From NCBI GenBank assembly GCA_022446905.1, contig JAKVBT010000006.1, forward strand, positions 138,144-202,143: 64,000 nt of DNA, given 5' to 3'. This document shows, piece after piece, positions 1 through 8,236 of the stretch. This stretch comes from Phycisphaerales bacterium (GTDB lineage Bacteria; Planctomycetota; Phycisphaerae; Phycisphaerales; SM1A02). Position 1 is the stretch's first letter, and each line of letters opens with the position of its first letter. The notes under the pieces are model-generated. The model saw only the letters and a list, made by a program, of their open reading frames with translations, searched no databases and was not told where the DNA came from. A program made the position numbers and the translations under genes.

Positions 1-182
1 GTATTCGATGTGATGGCTTGAGCGCCTGCTTCAAGATAAGCCTGATGTACCGCACTGAGAAGCTCCGGCGCATCGATCAGGACGCGTGCTGACCACAATG
101 GCAATGAGAGATCGGCGCCCCGTCGCTCCAATTCGGTTCCAGTGGCACCATCAAACAGCAGGATTTCATCACGGGGAATCAT
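1..182 (-). CDS. Homocysteine S-methyltransferase family protein, N-terminal part (cut by window edge)
   Basis: The first 60 codons of a minus-strand gene that runs off the left edge of the window. The ATG is at 180-182. The translation contains [15 protein letters not shown] followed by [20 protein letters not shown]. This is the usual opening of the homocysteine-binding domain shared by MmuM, BhmT and the MetH N-terminal half, which transfers a methyl group to homocysteine to make methionine. The Zn-binding cysteines lie beyond the edge, so MetH and a stand-alone enzyme cannot be told apart. The start overlaps the end of the upstream exonuclease-fold gene by 14 bp, which suggests co-transcription. 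Confidence 0.8.
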   Translation of the reverse strand, partial: MIPRDEILLFDGATGTELERRGADLSLPLWSARVLIDAPELLSAVHQAYLEAGAQAITSN

Positions 183-1089
183 GTTGAGTTGTGTCTTTGG
201 TCTTGGGCAGCACCGTGGTAGTTCGTGGCAAGGTGAAGATGATTGGGTAGTGATCGGAGACCACTTCCAAGGCGCCGCCGCGGGGCAACTCAACAGTCAA
301 GCATGCACCAGCAGTGTTGGGATCCAACAAGACATAATCGATCCGTTCGATCCATTGTGGCTGTGATGTGGCGGTAGACGCGTGATCAAGCACGGTCGTT
401 GGATAAGTCCCCGCCCGATGTGGGTGCTCAGCCAGTCGGAGGTCACACACATCGACCAATGTGAGATCTGCAAATACTTGCATGACAGTGAAGTCGAATT
501 GGTGATCGCGCAGCTGTCCCCCAATGTCTCGAGCTTGACGAAGCAACTCTTGACCTGAGAGGTGGACCGCATCACGGGAACTATGAGCGTTGAAGTCGCC
601 TAGCACGCAGACGCGGCGTCCAGCTTGGATAGATGGAGCAATCGCCTTTGCCAGGGTGGTGGCTTCGCGATGCCGGAAGGCCCAGTCGCCAGGGTGTAGA
701 TGCACGACAAACCAGTCAATGTCAGCACATCGCGCATGGAGGAAGCCGTGATGCATGCCTTCTGTGCGTCGTTCGATGAGCTCAATGGGTTGATTGGAGG
801 TGAGTCCAACCGGATACCCGCCTTCTTTACAGATCAGGCTGTGGCGGTGTCCCCACCGTGCTGCAACGGCAGCAAGATCAGACGCGTCAAAACCGACCAG
901 TTCTTGCAGGGCTACGACATCTGGTTGCTGCTCTTTGATCCACTTCACAGCAGCATCAACCTGCGTATGTTGATGGAATCCATTCCACACATTCCAGGTG
1001 ATGGCTTTGATCGGCTGGGTTGCGGGTTCAGCAACAGCGACTTGTGGATCAGCGGCGAGAAGCAGGGCGGTCAGTGCGGTACACAGCAT
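169..1089 (-). CDS. Secreted endonuclease/exonuclease/phosphatase-fold protein
   Basis: A 306-residue protein of the EEP (DNase I-like) superfamily, which hydrolyses phosphodiester or phosphomonoester bonds with a divalent metal. Visible motifs are TWNVWNG (Asn33), LQELVGF (Glu63, the metal ligand), VVHLHPG near 128-134, LGDFNAHS (Asp165, Asn167) and SDHYPI near the C-terminus, so the catalytic set looks complete. The N-terminus is hydrophobic and ends in AVA, consistent with a signal peptide, although the n-region has no positive charge. The frame is open upstream to a stop near 1141 but contains no other good start codon. The substrate (nucleic acid, lipid or sugar phosphate) cannot be decided from sequence. 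Confidence 0.8.
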   Translation of the reverse strand: MLCTALTALLLAADPQVAVAEPATQPIKAITWNVWNGFHQHTQVDAAVKWIKEQQPDVVALQELVGFDASDLAAVAARWGHRHSLICKEGGYPVGLTSNQPIELIERRTEGMHHGFLHARCADIDWFVVHLHPGDWAFRHREATTLAKAIAPSIQAGRRVCVLGDFNAHSSRDAVHLSGQELLRQARDIGGQLRDHQFDFTVMQVFADLTLVDVCDLRLAEHPHRAGTYPTTVLDHASTATSQPQWIERIDYVLLDPNTAGACLTVELPRGGALEVVSDHYPIIFTLPRTTTVLPKTKDTTQHDSP

Positions 1090-1179
1090 GCCTCGTATGG
1101 TAAAGCGGCGAAGGACGGTTGATCTGGCACCTCGTTCAGCTCACTGCTGCGATAGTCTGAAGCACATGGGAGTCTCGCC

Positions 1180-1521
1180 ATGAGATTTTTTGCAGCGGTG
1201 CTGATGTGGACTGGGCGGCTGATGTTGTCGATGTTTGCGGCCTTAGTGCTGCTGTTACTTGTCAGTGACGGCATGCCCAATTTCTCATCATTGCAATTCA
1301 GTGAGCTCATCGCGCTGCTTGGCGTGTTGATGCTGGTGATTGCTGGTGTGTGGTCATGGTCACACGGGTTGATTGCCGGGGTACTGGCAGTCTTGGGGTG
1401 GGGATTGGTGGCATCATGCACCGGCACCACCCTTTTGGGATGGTGGTTCTCAGCCGCCGCCGTGGCCGGCGTGTGTCTGATGTTGGGTGCGGTCGTTCAG
1501 GATGTCAGTCGTCAGCATTAG
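1180..1521 (+). CDS. Small hypothetical membrane protein
   Basis: A 113-residue protein made almost entirely of about four hydrophobic segments (roughly residues 4-28, 42-62, 64-80 and 84-106). No family was recognised. It is transcribed divergently from the exonuclease-fold gene. Its 3' end overlaps the end of the convergent membrane-protein gene by 17 bp. No catalytic or binding motif is visible. The regular hydrophobic pattern and plausible ATG support it being a real gene, but its function is unknown. Confidence 0.55.
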   Translation: MRFFAAVLMWTGRLMLSMFAALVLLLLVSDGMPNFSSLQFSELIALLGVLMLVIAGVWSWSHGLIAGVLAVLGWGLVASCTGTTLLGWWFSAAAVAGVCLMLGAVVQDVSRQH

Positions 1522-2686
1522 GTGGTGCTGGAGAAAGTGTTCCTCGCAGCAGGCCCGGCCACCAGATTTCTTTCGGGTCTTGCTCGTCGACAGCTTGTCG
1601 AAGCAGCAAGTACGAACGGGTTGATACGCCCATCACATATGCCAAGGACCACCCGGCGACCACCCATGTAGTCAAGGTAGCCCAGAAGGCCATACACCAA
1701 CCAGTGGCTGACGACCACCAAGAGATATCACCGAGATCGCCATTGGACTGCATGGTCTTGGCTGCGAGATGGGCATCATTGAATGTCCAAGTAGAAGTGA
1801 CCCCCGCTGTGATGTCGACCGTAAATCGCATGATGGTTGAGATCAGCAGCAGCCCCAGTGCCAGTCCGACCGCAGCAGTTGCAACATAGAGAATCCACCG
1901 GAGTGGACGATGGACCACGTAGGAGAAACTCCGGCTCATCGCATCACTGGCATCGCAGTTTTCAACGACCAGCGATGGAAGAAACAGCGGCCATGAAACC
2001 AGGCCGCCGAGGACCAGAAGCGTCATGCCGAGTCCAGCCAGCAGTGCAAGACCGTAGAGCAGGCCGCCAATGATGTTCAGTACAGGGATGTTCAGCAGCA
2101 ACAGACCAAAGAGCAGGAGCAGTGCACCAAGCATGCCCGCCACAATGAACGGCACCAGAAGGCCGACTGTGAACGACCACCAGTGGCGAGACACCATATG
2201 GACAGCATCCGAAACTGAGGCCGGACCAGGTTGCGACACCTCGACTGCTTCAAGCCTGCACAGGATGCCTCCCCCAAGTGCCATGACCATCGCGACCCAG
2301 CACCCATAGATGAGCATGAACCAGAAATATCCCCCCGCCCACAACGCTGCTGGGGTTCCCCATCCCATTGCGATCACCCCTTGAACGACACCGGCAGCGT
2401 CCAAAGTCAACGCGGCATGCGCCACTGTGTTGCCTTGCATTTCAAGATGGGTCATCATCATGGCAAAGGGGCCCATCTGTTCCGTTGCCGCTGTGGCGTC
2501 AGCGCCTGAGGTAGTCAAGCCGTCCCAGATGCGGCCGCCGCCGACAAGAAAGGCAAGGGTCAGAATGGCGATGCCCAGTCGTGCTGGCCTCAGGGCTGAA
2601 CCAATGGCACGCAGCAGTGAGCCGAAGGGAAACGCGGCGCGAAAGTCGATGTGGTCGACGCTGGTCACGGGGGAGTGGTCAGTCAT
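1505..2686 (-). CDS. Conserved-type multi-pass membrane protein of unknown function
   Basis: A 393-residue protein with a cytoplasmic-looking N-terminus of about 35 residues and then around seven long hydrophobic segments (for example near residues 37-50, 115-140, 170-200, 205-235 and 265-285). A polar loop near 290-330 carries WTFNDAHLAAKTMQ. It is rich in Gly, Leu and Trp with no enzymatic motif. It may resemble Yip1-like or other unassigned planctomycete membrane proteins, but no family is assigned here. The short tail after residue 370 (DEQDPKEIWW) looks cytosolic. It lies in line with the downstream-facing exonuclease-fold gene but is separated from it by the opposite-strand small membrane gene. 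Confidence 0.65.
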   Translation of the reverse strand: MTDHSPVTSVDHIDFRAAFPFGSLLRAIGSALRPARLGIAILTLAFLVGGGRIWDGLTTSGADATAATEQMGPFAMMMTHLEMQGNTVAHAALTLDAAGVVQGVIAMGWGTPAALWAGGYFWFMLIYGCWVAMVMALGGGILCRLEAVEVSQPGPASVSDAVHMVSRHWWSFTVGLLVPFIVAGMLGALLLLFGLLLLNIPVLNIIGGLLYGLALLAGLGMTLLVLGGLVSWPLFLPSLVVENCDASDAMSRSFSYVVHRPLRWILYVATAAVGLALGLLLISTIMRFTVDITAGVTSTWTFNDAHLAAKTMQSNGDLGDISWWSSATGWCMAFWATLTTWVVAGWSLAYVMGVSTRSYLLLRQAVDEQDPKEIWWPGLLRGTLSPAPPNADD

Positions 2687-2791
2687 GTCAAGGCTCCATC
2701 AGCTGCCAGTGCAACCCCTGAATGAGGCGCAGAGACAGCGGCGTGCTGGCGATGGTACATCGTGTTGGAAGAAGGCCTACGAAGACTGGGA

Positions 2792-3367
2792 TCAGTCTTC
2801 GTCCTCCTTGGTCACACCGGCCTGCATGATCGTTTGTGTACGCAGCACCAAGCCACAGTCGCCTCGGAGGTGGTATGACTGCAGGTGAATTTCATCACCA
2901 TAGCGCTGATACTCAAGAATCGAGAGGCTGGGGTGTTCGTCATCTGCCTGCCATGTAGTGGAGATGCAGTCAGGCTGCTCCCCATGCTCAAGCATCTCTT
3001 GGTAGGTCCCGAGATAGAGATGTTCAGAGAGTGTCTCGGTCTGCATGGAGGACATCAGCGTCACTCGTTCAGCAAAGACCTCGTCATATTCTCGTTCGCC
3101 CATGCATGGTATGGAGGTAACCAATCCACGTTCTGGAAGCACGGTGGGATTGGAGGTGATGACTTCAGACACAGTGGTCGAGGCGTGCTCGAACCGCAGT
3201 ACGTGACCGCCACGGAAGACCCAGCCCTCGAACTCGTAGTTCGGATGGGTGAGCTTTTTGCGGCCTGCGAGTTGGAAGAACTCAGGATGCAACGGGAGCC
3301 TGTAAACCATCATCTGGTACGACTGCAGGCTTCCGGTGATCTGTGTAGCTGACATGATCGAATCCAT
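2792..3367 (-). CDS. DUF2617-like protein
   Basis: A 191-residue soluble protein with no signal peptide. The pattern matches what I recall of DUF2617, a family of unknown function common in planctomycetes: an early LPLHPEFF block, a central GGHVLRFEH block, and a C-terminal YHLRGDCGLVLRTQTI block that corresponds to the usual 'Q-H-pd-vvktqsi' ending. The assignment is from memory of the family pattern. Two starts are possible, Met1 at 3367 or Met5 at 3355, and neither has a strong ribosome-binding site. It is divergent from the uracil-DNA glycosylase gene, with about 200 bp between them. Confidence 0.6.
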   Translation of the reverse strand: MDSIMSATQITGSLQSYQMMVYRLPLHPEFFQLAGRKKLTHPNYEFEGWVFRGGHVLRFEHASTTVSEVITSNPTVLPERGLVTSIPCMGEREYDEVFAERVTLMSSMQTETLSEHLYLGTYQEMLEHGEQPDCISTTWQADDEHPSLSILEYQRYGDEIHLQSYHLRGDCGLVLRTQTIMQAGVTKEDED

Positions 3368-3400
3368 TTCGGAGAGAGTCCGCTGACGCCTACCGCTGGG

Positions 3401-3420
3401 CGGTTACCCCTTGGTAACCG
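3401..3420. promoter_or_regulatory. Perfect 8-bp inverted repeat in a divergent promoter region
   Basis: CGGTTACC and GGTAACCG are separated by CCTT, giving a perfect two-fold symmetric element. It lies about 35 bp upstream of the DUF2617-like gene and 150 bp upstream of the glycosylase gene. There is no U-tract on either side, so it resembles an operator more than a terminator. The cognate regulator is unknown. Confidence 0.3.
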
Positions 3421-3568
3421 GGCAAATCCCCACATGGCGTCCCATGCGTATGGTCTGTATTGTCGCAGGCAATGACCAAATGGCAACCCGCTAAATCCAA
3501 TCAATTGAAGATCTCTCAAAGCAGGATCTCAACCTGCGGCACTGTCGGTTGTTGCGATCGAGGAAAAA

Positions 3569-4258
3569 ATGGGTAACTCAAAAAAGCCTGTAGCCGACCT
3601 CCGTTTGGCAGCCTTTGACGCTTTGATTGGGGCGAATCTGACGCCAATCGCCGCCCCAGCCGGAAGAGGCCCCCAGATCCCTCCCCAAGGGTCTTTGCAG
3701 GCCCTTCAAGCATTGCTTGAGGAAGGCTTCCCATGGTGTGCATCGCTGGCTGGGGCCACCCAGTGCGTATTTGGCGAAGGCAGCGAGACGGCGGAGGTGG
3801 TCTTTGTGGGGGAGGCTCCAGGGGCTGAGGAGGACCGGGTTGGCCGCCCATTTGTTGGCCCAGCGGGGCAGAAACTGGATGAAATCCTCAGCGCAATGGG
3901 GTTGAAGCGGTCCTCGGTGTATATCTGCAACGTGCTGAAAGCCCGCCCGCCGGGAAACCGAGCCCCATTGCCCGATGAAGTTGCATTGTCCGCCCCTTGG
4001 CTTGCAGCACAAATTCGACTGATTTGTCCACGTGTGATTGTGGCCCTTGGAGGGGCTGCCGCGAAGCACCTGTTGGACACCACCACCGGCATTACGCAAT
4101 TGCGGGGCCGTATGGCGAGTTGGGAGGACCCAGAATCGGACCTGGTGGTGCCAGTGATGCCAACCTTCCATCCTGCCTATCTGCTGCGGAATTACACGCC
4201 GGAAACCAGACGGGCCATGTGGGAGGACATGCAGCAGGTGACCAGACTTCTCGGGTAG
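3569..4258 (+). CDS. Uracil-DNA glycosylase, family 4-like, with most Fe-S cysteines missing
   Basis: A 229-residue protein of the uracil-DNA glycosylase superfamily, which removes uracil from DNA to start base excision repair. Motif 1 is GEAPGAEEDRVGRPFVG (residues 81-97), followed by YICNVLKARPPGNR (118-131), and motif 2 is TFHPAYLLR (199-207), all typical of family 4. Family 4 enzymes carry a 4Fe-4S cluster held by CxxC, the Cys in KCRPP and the Cys in AACxxxL. Here only Cys57 remains of the first pair, the second ligand is Ala125 and the third is Ser141, so a normal cluster is not expected. The ATG has GAGG 8 bases upstream. Residues 1-45 form a Pro/Ala-rich linker. Confidence 0.85.
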   Translation: MGNSKKPVADLRLAAFDALIGANLTPIAAPAGRGPQIPPQGSLQALQALLEEGFPWCASLAGATQCVFGEGSETAEVVFVGEAPGAEEDRVGRPFVGPAGQKLDEILSAMGLKRSSVYICNVLKARPPGNRAPLPDEVALSAPWLAAQIRLICPRVIVALGGAAAKHLLDTTTGITQLRGRMASWEDPESDLVVPVMPTFHPAYLLRNYTPETRRAMWEDMQQVTRLLG

Positions 4259-4317
4259 CTGTGCATTGCGCTTCGGCCTGATGGTTCAAAGCAGATTGGA
4301 ATGGGGGATTTGGGCGC

Positions 4318-4356
4318 AAAAAAAGAGCCCGACGTTGACCGCCAACGTGCAGGCTC
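4318..4356 (-). terminator. Rho-independent terminator downstream of the dtd operon
   Basis: On the minus strand a hairpin (GAGCC plus ACGTTG paired with CAACGT plus GGCTC, loop ACCG or its complement, small internal bulge) at 4325-4356 is followed directly by seven U residues (A-run at 4318-4324 on the plus strand). This is the classic intrinsic terminator arrangement for the MEMO-dtd transcript. Confidence 0.75.
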
Positions 4357-4486
4357 CTTGTGGGGGGCATGTGATGTACAGCCATATACGCTTCGCTGCG
4401 GAGGCGGTTTCGTTCAGAGCAGAATAAAAAGTCTGGGATCTGTCGGGCTTTGCCTACAGCCCCACCAAAGCGGCATCAAGCCCGCT

Positions 4487-4933
4487 TTAGGGACTCCGTA
4501 AGATCAGCGTGACGGGGCCGTCATTGACCAATGACACCTGCATGGAGGCGCCAAAAACGCCTGTGCGTGTGGTGATGCCATGGTTCTTGGACAGCGCCTC
4601 AGCGACGGTTTCGTAGAGGCGTTGGCCAAGTTCCGGGTTGGCAGCCCCAACAAAACTGGGCCGGTGTCCTTTGTGGCAATCGCCGGCCAAGGTGAATTGG
4701 CTGACCAGCAGCAATTGTCCACCAGTATCCAGGATGGATTGGTTCATGCGCCCTTGGTCATCGGCCATGACCCGCAAGTGGGCCAGTTTGTGGCTGATCC
4801 ACGCTGCAGTTTCATCCGTGTCATCTGGCTCTACGGCCAAGAGCACCACAAGACCCTCGTTGATGGAAGCAGTGTGGTTGGCCTCGGGCACATCGACCGA
4901 GGCCGATATGACCCGCTGGACCACAGCAATCAT
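4487..4933 (-). CDS. dtd: D-aminoacyl-tRNA deacylase
   Basis: A 148-residue protein of normal length for bacterial DTD, the homodimeric enzyme that hydrolyses D-amino acids (and Gly) mischarged on tRNA. The hallmarks are the N-terminal MIAVVQRVISASV, the SQFTLAGDC active-site strand at about 78-86, and the C-terminal cross-subunit motif NDGPVTL near residue 138. Its ATG overlaps the stop of the upstream MEMO-family gene by 4 bp (ATGA), so translation is probably coupled. An intrinsic terminator follows about 130 bp downstream. Confidence 0.93.
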   Translation of the reverse strand: MIAVVQRVISASVDVPEANHTASINEGLVVLLAVEPDDTDETAAWISHKLAHLRVMADDQGRMNQSILDTGGQLLLVSQFTLAGDCHKGHRPSFVGAANPELGQRLYETVAEALSKNHGITTRTGVFGASMQVSLVNDGPVTLILRSP

Positions 4934-6135
4934 GTGCCGAAAACCAGTCCAGCAGAAGACACGAGTGCCTGACCTTCTTCGCCGAGATCGTGTTGTCGAT
5001 AGTCAACGAGTTCGGCCTTGGTTGGCTTGAGAATGCCAAGCAATGCAGCCAGCGCACCAACCCCACTCCAGCGCGACTGATTCGAGTTCCACTTGATTGC
5101 TGAGAGAAACTCCTCCGGGTCGCCTTGAAGCACGGTGCTGAGCAGAGAACGGTCCGCTTGTTCGATGTCCTGACGCCGTTGATCATCGATGGCTCGTGGT
5201 TCGCCAAATTGAAGTCCTGCATGGCTCAGGTCACCAGTGGCAAGCACCAGCGTGCGACCACCATGTTCCTCCATCACACTTCGTGCAGCATCAATAAATG
5301 CCTGCGCTGTGACCTTCGGATGCTCATCGATGGGTTCGGACATAGGGTCGGGCAAGAGCACGCCGACCAGTGGTGTATTTGGGAGTGCGTGTTGAATCCA
5401 AGGCACCTGCATTTCAATGCCATGGTCTGCAATGTGATCCAACTCATCACTGATAAACCCATCACCAAGATGGTTCACCAGTGCGTCCATGAATGAGGTG
5501 TCACAGCCCAGCGTGCCAAGTGGAGACTGAAATCCCAACTGTGTGCCAACGGCACCATCACCCAGTCCATAGTGATTGTTGCCAAGTGCCAGGACGCGGT
5601 CATAGCCCCCATGGGCCACAGCTTGGTAGAGGGCTCCGTAGATCGGCCCTGCGAGGGGGTAGTCCATCCGTGGTGAAAACAGGCCGTCGATCTGAAAATC
5701 GATCTCCGGGTCTTCGCTTTGCTCAACTAACTGACGGAGTGCATTGCCGCACGCGGCCTCATCGCCGCCCAGCGACTGGCTCTGGCGCATTGGTAAGACG
5801 CCGCTTTGATGCATCTGGGTGCGCTTCTGCTTTTCGAGGGATTCGGCGGTTGGGCCCCATAACAACCCGACCTCATCGAGTTTGTTGACCAGTGTTTCGA
5901 CGGTCTCTGCTGGCACCTTGAGATTCGTGGCGATCTGGTCCAGCGTCCAGTCCCCATTGAAGTGCTGTATGGCCTGCATGGTCGGGGCCGGGACCACAAT
6001 CGTTTGCTCACTGAGCATGAGAGGGTCTCTTAGGGCCACACCCTGCTTCTCTTCCGCCGTCACAGGCTGTGGGATCACGCGACGCAGGTGGGGTCGGTCA
6101 ATGTGGGGAGGGCGGTCAGGAGAGGCCGATTCCAT
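4930..6135 (-). CDS. MEMO1-family protein (AmmeMemoRadiSam system protein B) with PqqD-like N-terminal domain
   Basis: The frame is open to 6231, but the ATG at 6133-6135 is preferred because GGAG lies 9 bases upstream. This gives 401 residues. Residues about 15-100 (ALRDPLMLSEQTIVV, then HFNGDWTLDQIA) resemble the winged-helix PqqD-like region often fused to MEMO. The rest is the MEMO domain, with LGNNHYG, ADHGIEMQVPW and LATGDLSHAG blocks that supply metal-binding or active-site positions. Human MEMO1 has Cys where GDLSHAG has Ser. In many bacteria MEMO is encoded beside AMMECR1 and a radical SAM protein. Neither is in this window, and instead it is coupled to dtd. Its biochemical role is unsettled. 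Confidence 0.85.
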   Translation of the reverse strand: MESASPDRPPHIDRPHLRRVIPQPVTAEEKQGVALRDPLMLSEQTIVVPAPTMQAIQHFNGDWTLDQIATNLKVPAETVETLVNKLDEVGLLWGPTAESLEKQKRTQMHQSGVLPMRQSQSLGGDEAACGNALRQLVEQSEDPEIDFQIDGLFSPRMDYPLAGPIYGALYQAVAHGGYDRVLALGNNHYGLGDGAVGTQLGFQSPLGTLGCDTSFMDALVNHLGDGFISDELDHIADHGIEMQVPWIQHALPNTPLVGVLLPDPMSEPIDEHPKVTAQAFIDAARSVMEEHGGRTLVLATGDLSHAGLQFGEPRAIDDQRRQDIEQADRSLLSTVLQGDPEEFLSAIKWNSNQSRWSGVGALAALLGILKPTKAELVDYRQHDLGEEGQALVSSAGLVFGT

Positions 6136-6400
6136 GCTGAGGGGCTCCAAGTGGGGGGATCGTCCGGAAAGCGTAACGACTGAATTGACCGAACCGTTGA
6201 GCCGATGAGGCAATAGACCTCTATGGCCCACGTTCGATGGGTGACCAATGCGACCGACATCCCTCCATTTCCTCGCGTCCAGGGCCAGATTGCCGCTACG
6301 ATGGCCGATCTGCCAGTTCGTGAGGGCCTGGGGGACCTCAGCGAGCTGAACACTCCCTCGGAAGGGGAGCTAGATACGACCTTATGTGATGAGGACTGCC

Positions 6401-8134
6401 ATGACCCGATTTCTTCGATTGAACACGCTGACGACGCTTACAGCTTTAATCATTGCCGGTAGTACGGCGATGAGCGCTCATGCGCAGAGCAAGCCTGAAC
6501 AGCCCGCTGACAAGCCGGCCCAGCCATTGCCGCTAGGCCCTGGTGGTGGCGTGCTTGGCCCAGCCCCAGGTGCTGCTGGCGATACCAATGCCGCGATGCG
6601 TGCACAGGTCATTACCGCGACTCCTACAGCCATCGAATTGGGCGAGTTCTCTACTTCTGAGACCAAAGCTGGCACAATCAAATTGAAGAACACCGCCGAT
6701 CAGGATGTGACCATTCGTTCTGCCAAGGCATCATGCGGATGCACGACTGCTGACTTCAAGCGCAATACCGTGCTGAAGCCCGGTGAGGAAACAGAAGTCA
6801 CTGTCCGTATGCGTGGCGGCCCGACTGCTCGTGTGTTGAACAAGACAGTCACTTTCACCATTGATGGGTATCCCCAACTCAAGGTGCCGGTCAAGGGCAA
6901 GTCAATCGCCTACGTCAAGAGCACTCCGGAACGGATCGGTGTGGTTGAGAATGCTGATGGCAAGATCGTCTTTGAGTCGATCGACGAGCAGCCCTTTAAG
7001 GTGCTCAATGTGCAGCCCAATGTGCTCAAAGGTGAGCTGCCCAAGGAGCCTGCTGCAAAGCACACGCTCAATCTTGACTGGGATAAGTTTCGTGAGACCG
7101 CGGTGAACACCCGCTTGACCTTCTACTTTGATCATCCAAAAGCCAGTCAGCACATGACCATTGTCAAGGTCGACCCAGCGACTCGCGCCGATATCCGTGC
7201 CAATGCGGAGGCCAATCGGCCCAATCGCAATACCACCACAACGAAGGCATCTGATAAGGGCCCGTTGGGCGCAGGCCTGACTGCTTCTGGCACTCCCGAT
7301 CCAAGTGTGGTCAATGTCCAGCCCCGACAACGCTCAATGACATCGCTGGTGCGTCGCGGGAGCACGGACGAGCTCAAGCAGCGCATCGCTGATGGTGGCG
7401 ATGTCAATGCCACGGACGATGGCGGCGTTTCTTTGCTTTCGCTGGCCTCCAAGGAAGGCAACGTCGAGATGATGACCATGCTGATTGAGTCGGGTGCGGA
7501 CGTGAATGCATTCGACAAGGTCGGCCGCACGGCATTGATGAATGCCGGCACCTCCAAGAGTGTTGAAGCGGTACGAGTGCTCATCGAGAGCGGTGCTGAT
7601 GTCAATGCTCGTGACAATTTCATCGGTGGCGCATTGGCTTGGACCAGTGCATTTGGTTCTGCCGAGTCGGTGCAAGATCTACTTGATGCTGGTGCTCAGG
7701 TCCAGACGGTCGGTAGTGCAACTGGATTTACGCCCCTGATCTGGGCATCTGGATTTGGTGATGAGAATTCGATTCCGCTGCTTCTTGAAGCAGGTGCCAA
7801 CATCGAGGCCACAGACGGTGTCGATCGCAGTCGTCCATTGATGCACGCTGCGAAGACGGGCAAGATTGGTGGCATGCGCATGCTGCTCACCGCTGGCGCT
7901 GACGTTAACGCGACGAATAACAATGGCCGGTCCGCTTTGCTTGAAGCAGCAAGCCACCCCAATGGGTCGCCCGAGAAGATTGCCCTGCTCATTGAGCAAG
8001 GTGCCGATCTGAACGCAACTGACAACTCAGGCAAGACAGCGCTCGATTTGGCACGCGGCCGAACCGATGGCAATGCTTCCAAGGTGTTGGTTGTGCTTGA
8101 GGAAGCTGGGACTCAGGCAGGTTCAGGCAAGTAG
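6401..8134 (+). CDS. Secreted DUF1573 protein with C-terminal ankyrin repeats
   Basis: The start at 6401 is chosen for GAGG 6 bases upstream. The frame also allows GTG at 6386. The 577-residue product begins with a signal peptide (basic MTRFLRLN, hydrophobic core, AHAQS cleavage region) and a Pro/Ala/Gly-rich linker. Residues about 75-260 hold a DUF1573 domain of the Ig-like ASPM-SPD-2-Hydin type, with the diagnostic SCGCTTADF (Cys112, Cys114) and KPGEETEVTV. From about residue 325 to the end there are around seven ankyrin repeats recognised by recurring 'LLxxGADVNAxDxxGxTAL' pattern pieces. It is probably a periplasmic or outer-membrane protein interaction scaffold. The fusion is unusual. 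A strong stem-loop follows. Confidence 0.88.
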   Translation: MTRFLRLNTLTTLTALIIAGSTAMSAHAQSKPEQPADKPAQPLPLGPGGGVLGPAPGAAGDTNAAMRAQVITATPTAIELGEFSTSETKAGTIKLKNTADQDVTIRSAKASCGCTTADFKRNTVLKPGEETEVTVRMRGGPTARVLNKTVTFTIDGYPQLKVPVKGKSIAYVKSTPERIGVVENADGKIVFESIDEQPFKVLNVQPNVLKGELPKEPAAKHTLNLDWDKFRETAVNTRLTFYFDHPKASQHMTIVKVDPATRADIRANAEANRPNRNTTTTKASDKGPLGAGLTASGTPDPSVVNVQPRQRSMTSLVRRGSTDELKQRIADGGDVNATDDGGVSLLSLASKEGNVEMMTMLIESGADVNAFDKVGRTALMNAGTSKSVEAVRVLIESGADVNARDNFIGGALAWTSAFGSAESVQDLLDAGAQVQTVGSATGFTPLIWASGFGDENSIPLLLEAGANIEATDGVDRSRPLMHAAKTGKIGGMRMLLTAGADVNATNNNGRSALLEAASHPNGSPEKIALLIEQGADLNATDNSGKTALDLARGRTDGNASKVLVVLEEAGTQAGSGK

Positions 8135-8161
8135 GCTCGCGTTCACAACTTAGATTCCGAT

Positions 8162-8192
8162 TACGCGGAGGTAGCTTGGCTGCCTCCGCGTA
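8162..8192 (+). terminator. Strong stem-loop terminator after the DUF1573-ankyrin gene
   Basis: A 14-bp stem (TACGCGGAGGTAGC paired with GCTGCCTCCGCGTA, one G-U pair, loop TTG) starts 27 bp after the stop codon. The U-rich tail is short (TCTCTTGG), so it is a likely but not ideal intrinsic terminator. Confidence 0.6.
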
Positions 8193-8236
8193 TCTCTTGG
8201 CACGGTGGTCTGTTAGTCTGGAGGGTCCGCTGAACA

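Noticed and set aside
2427-2888. Plus-strand frame across the membrane-protein gene start
   Set aside because: Overlaps the N-terminus of the clear minus-strand membrane gene and shows no conserved block.
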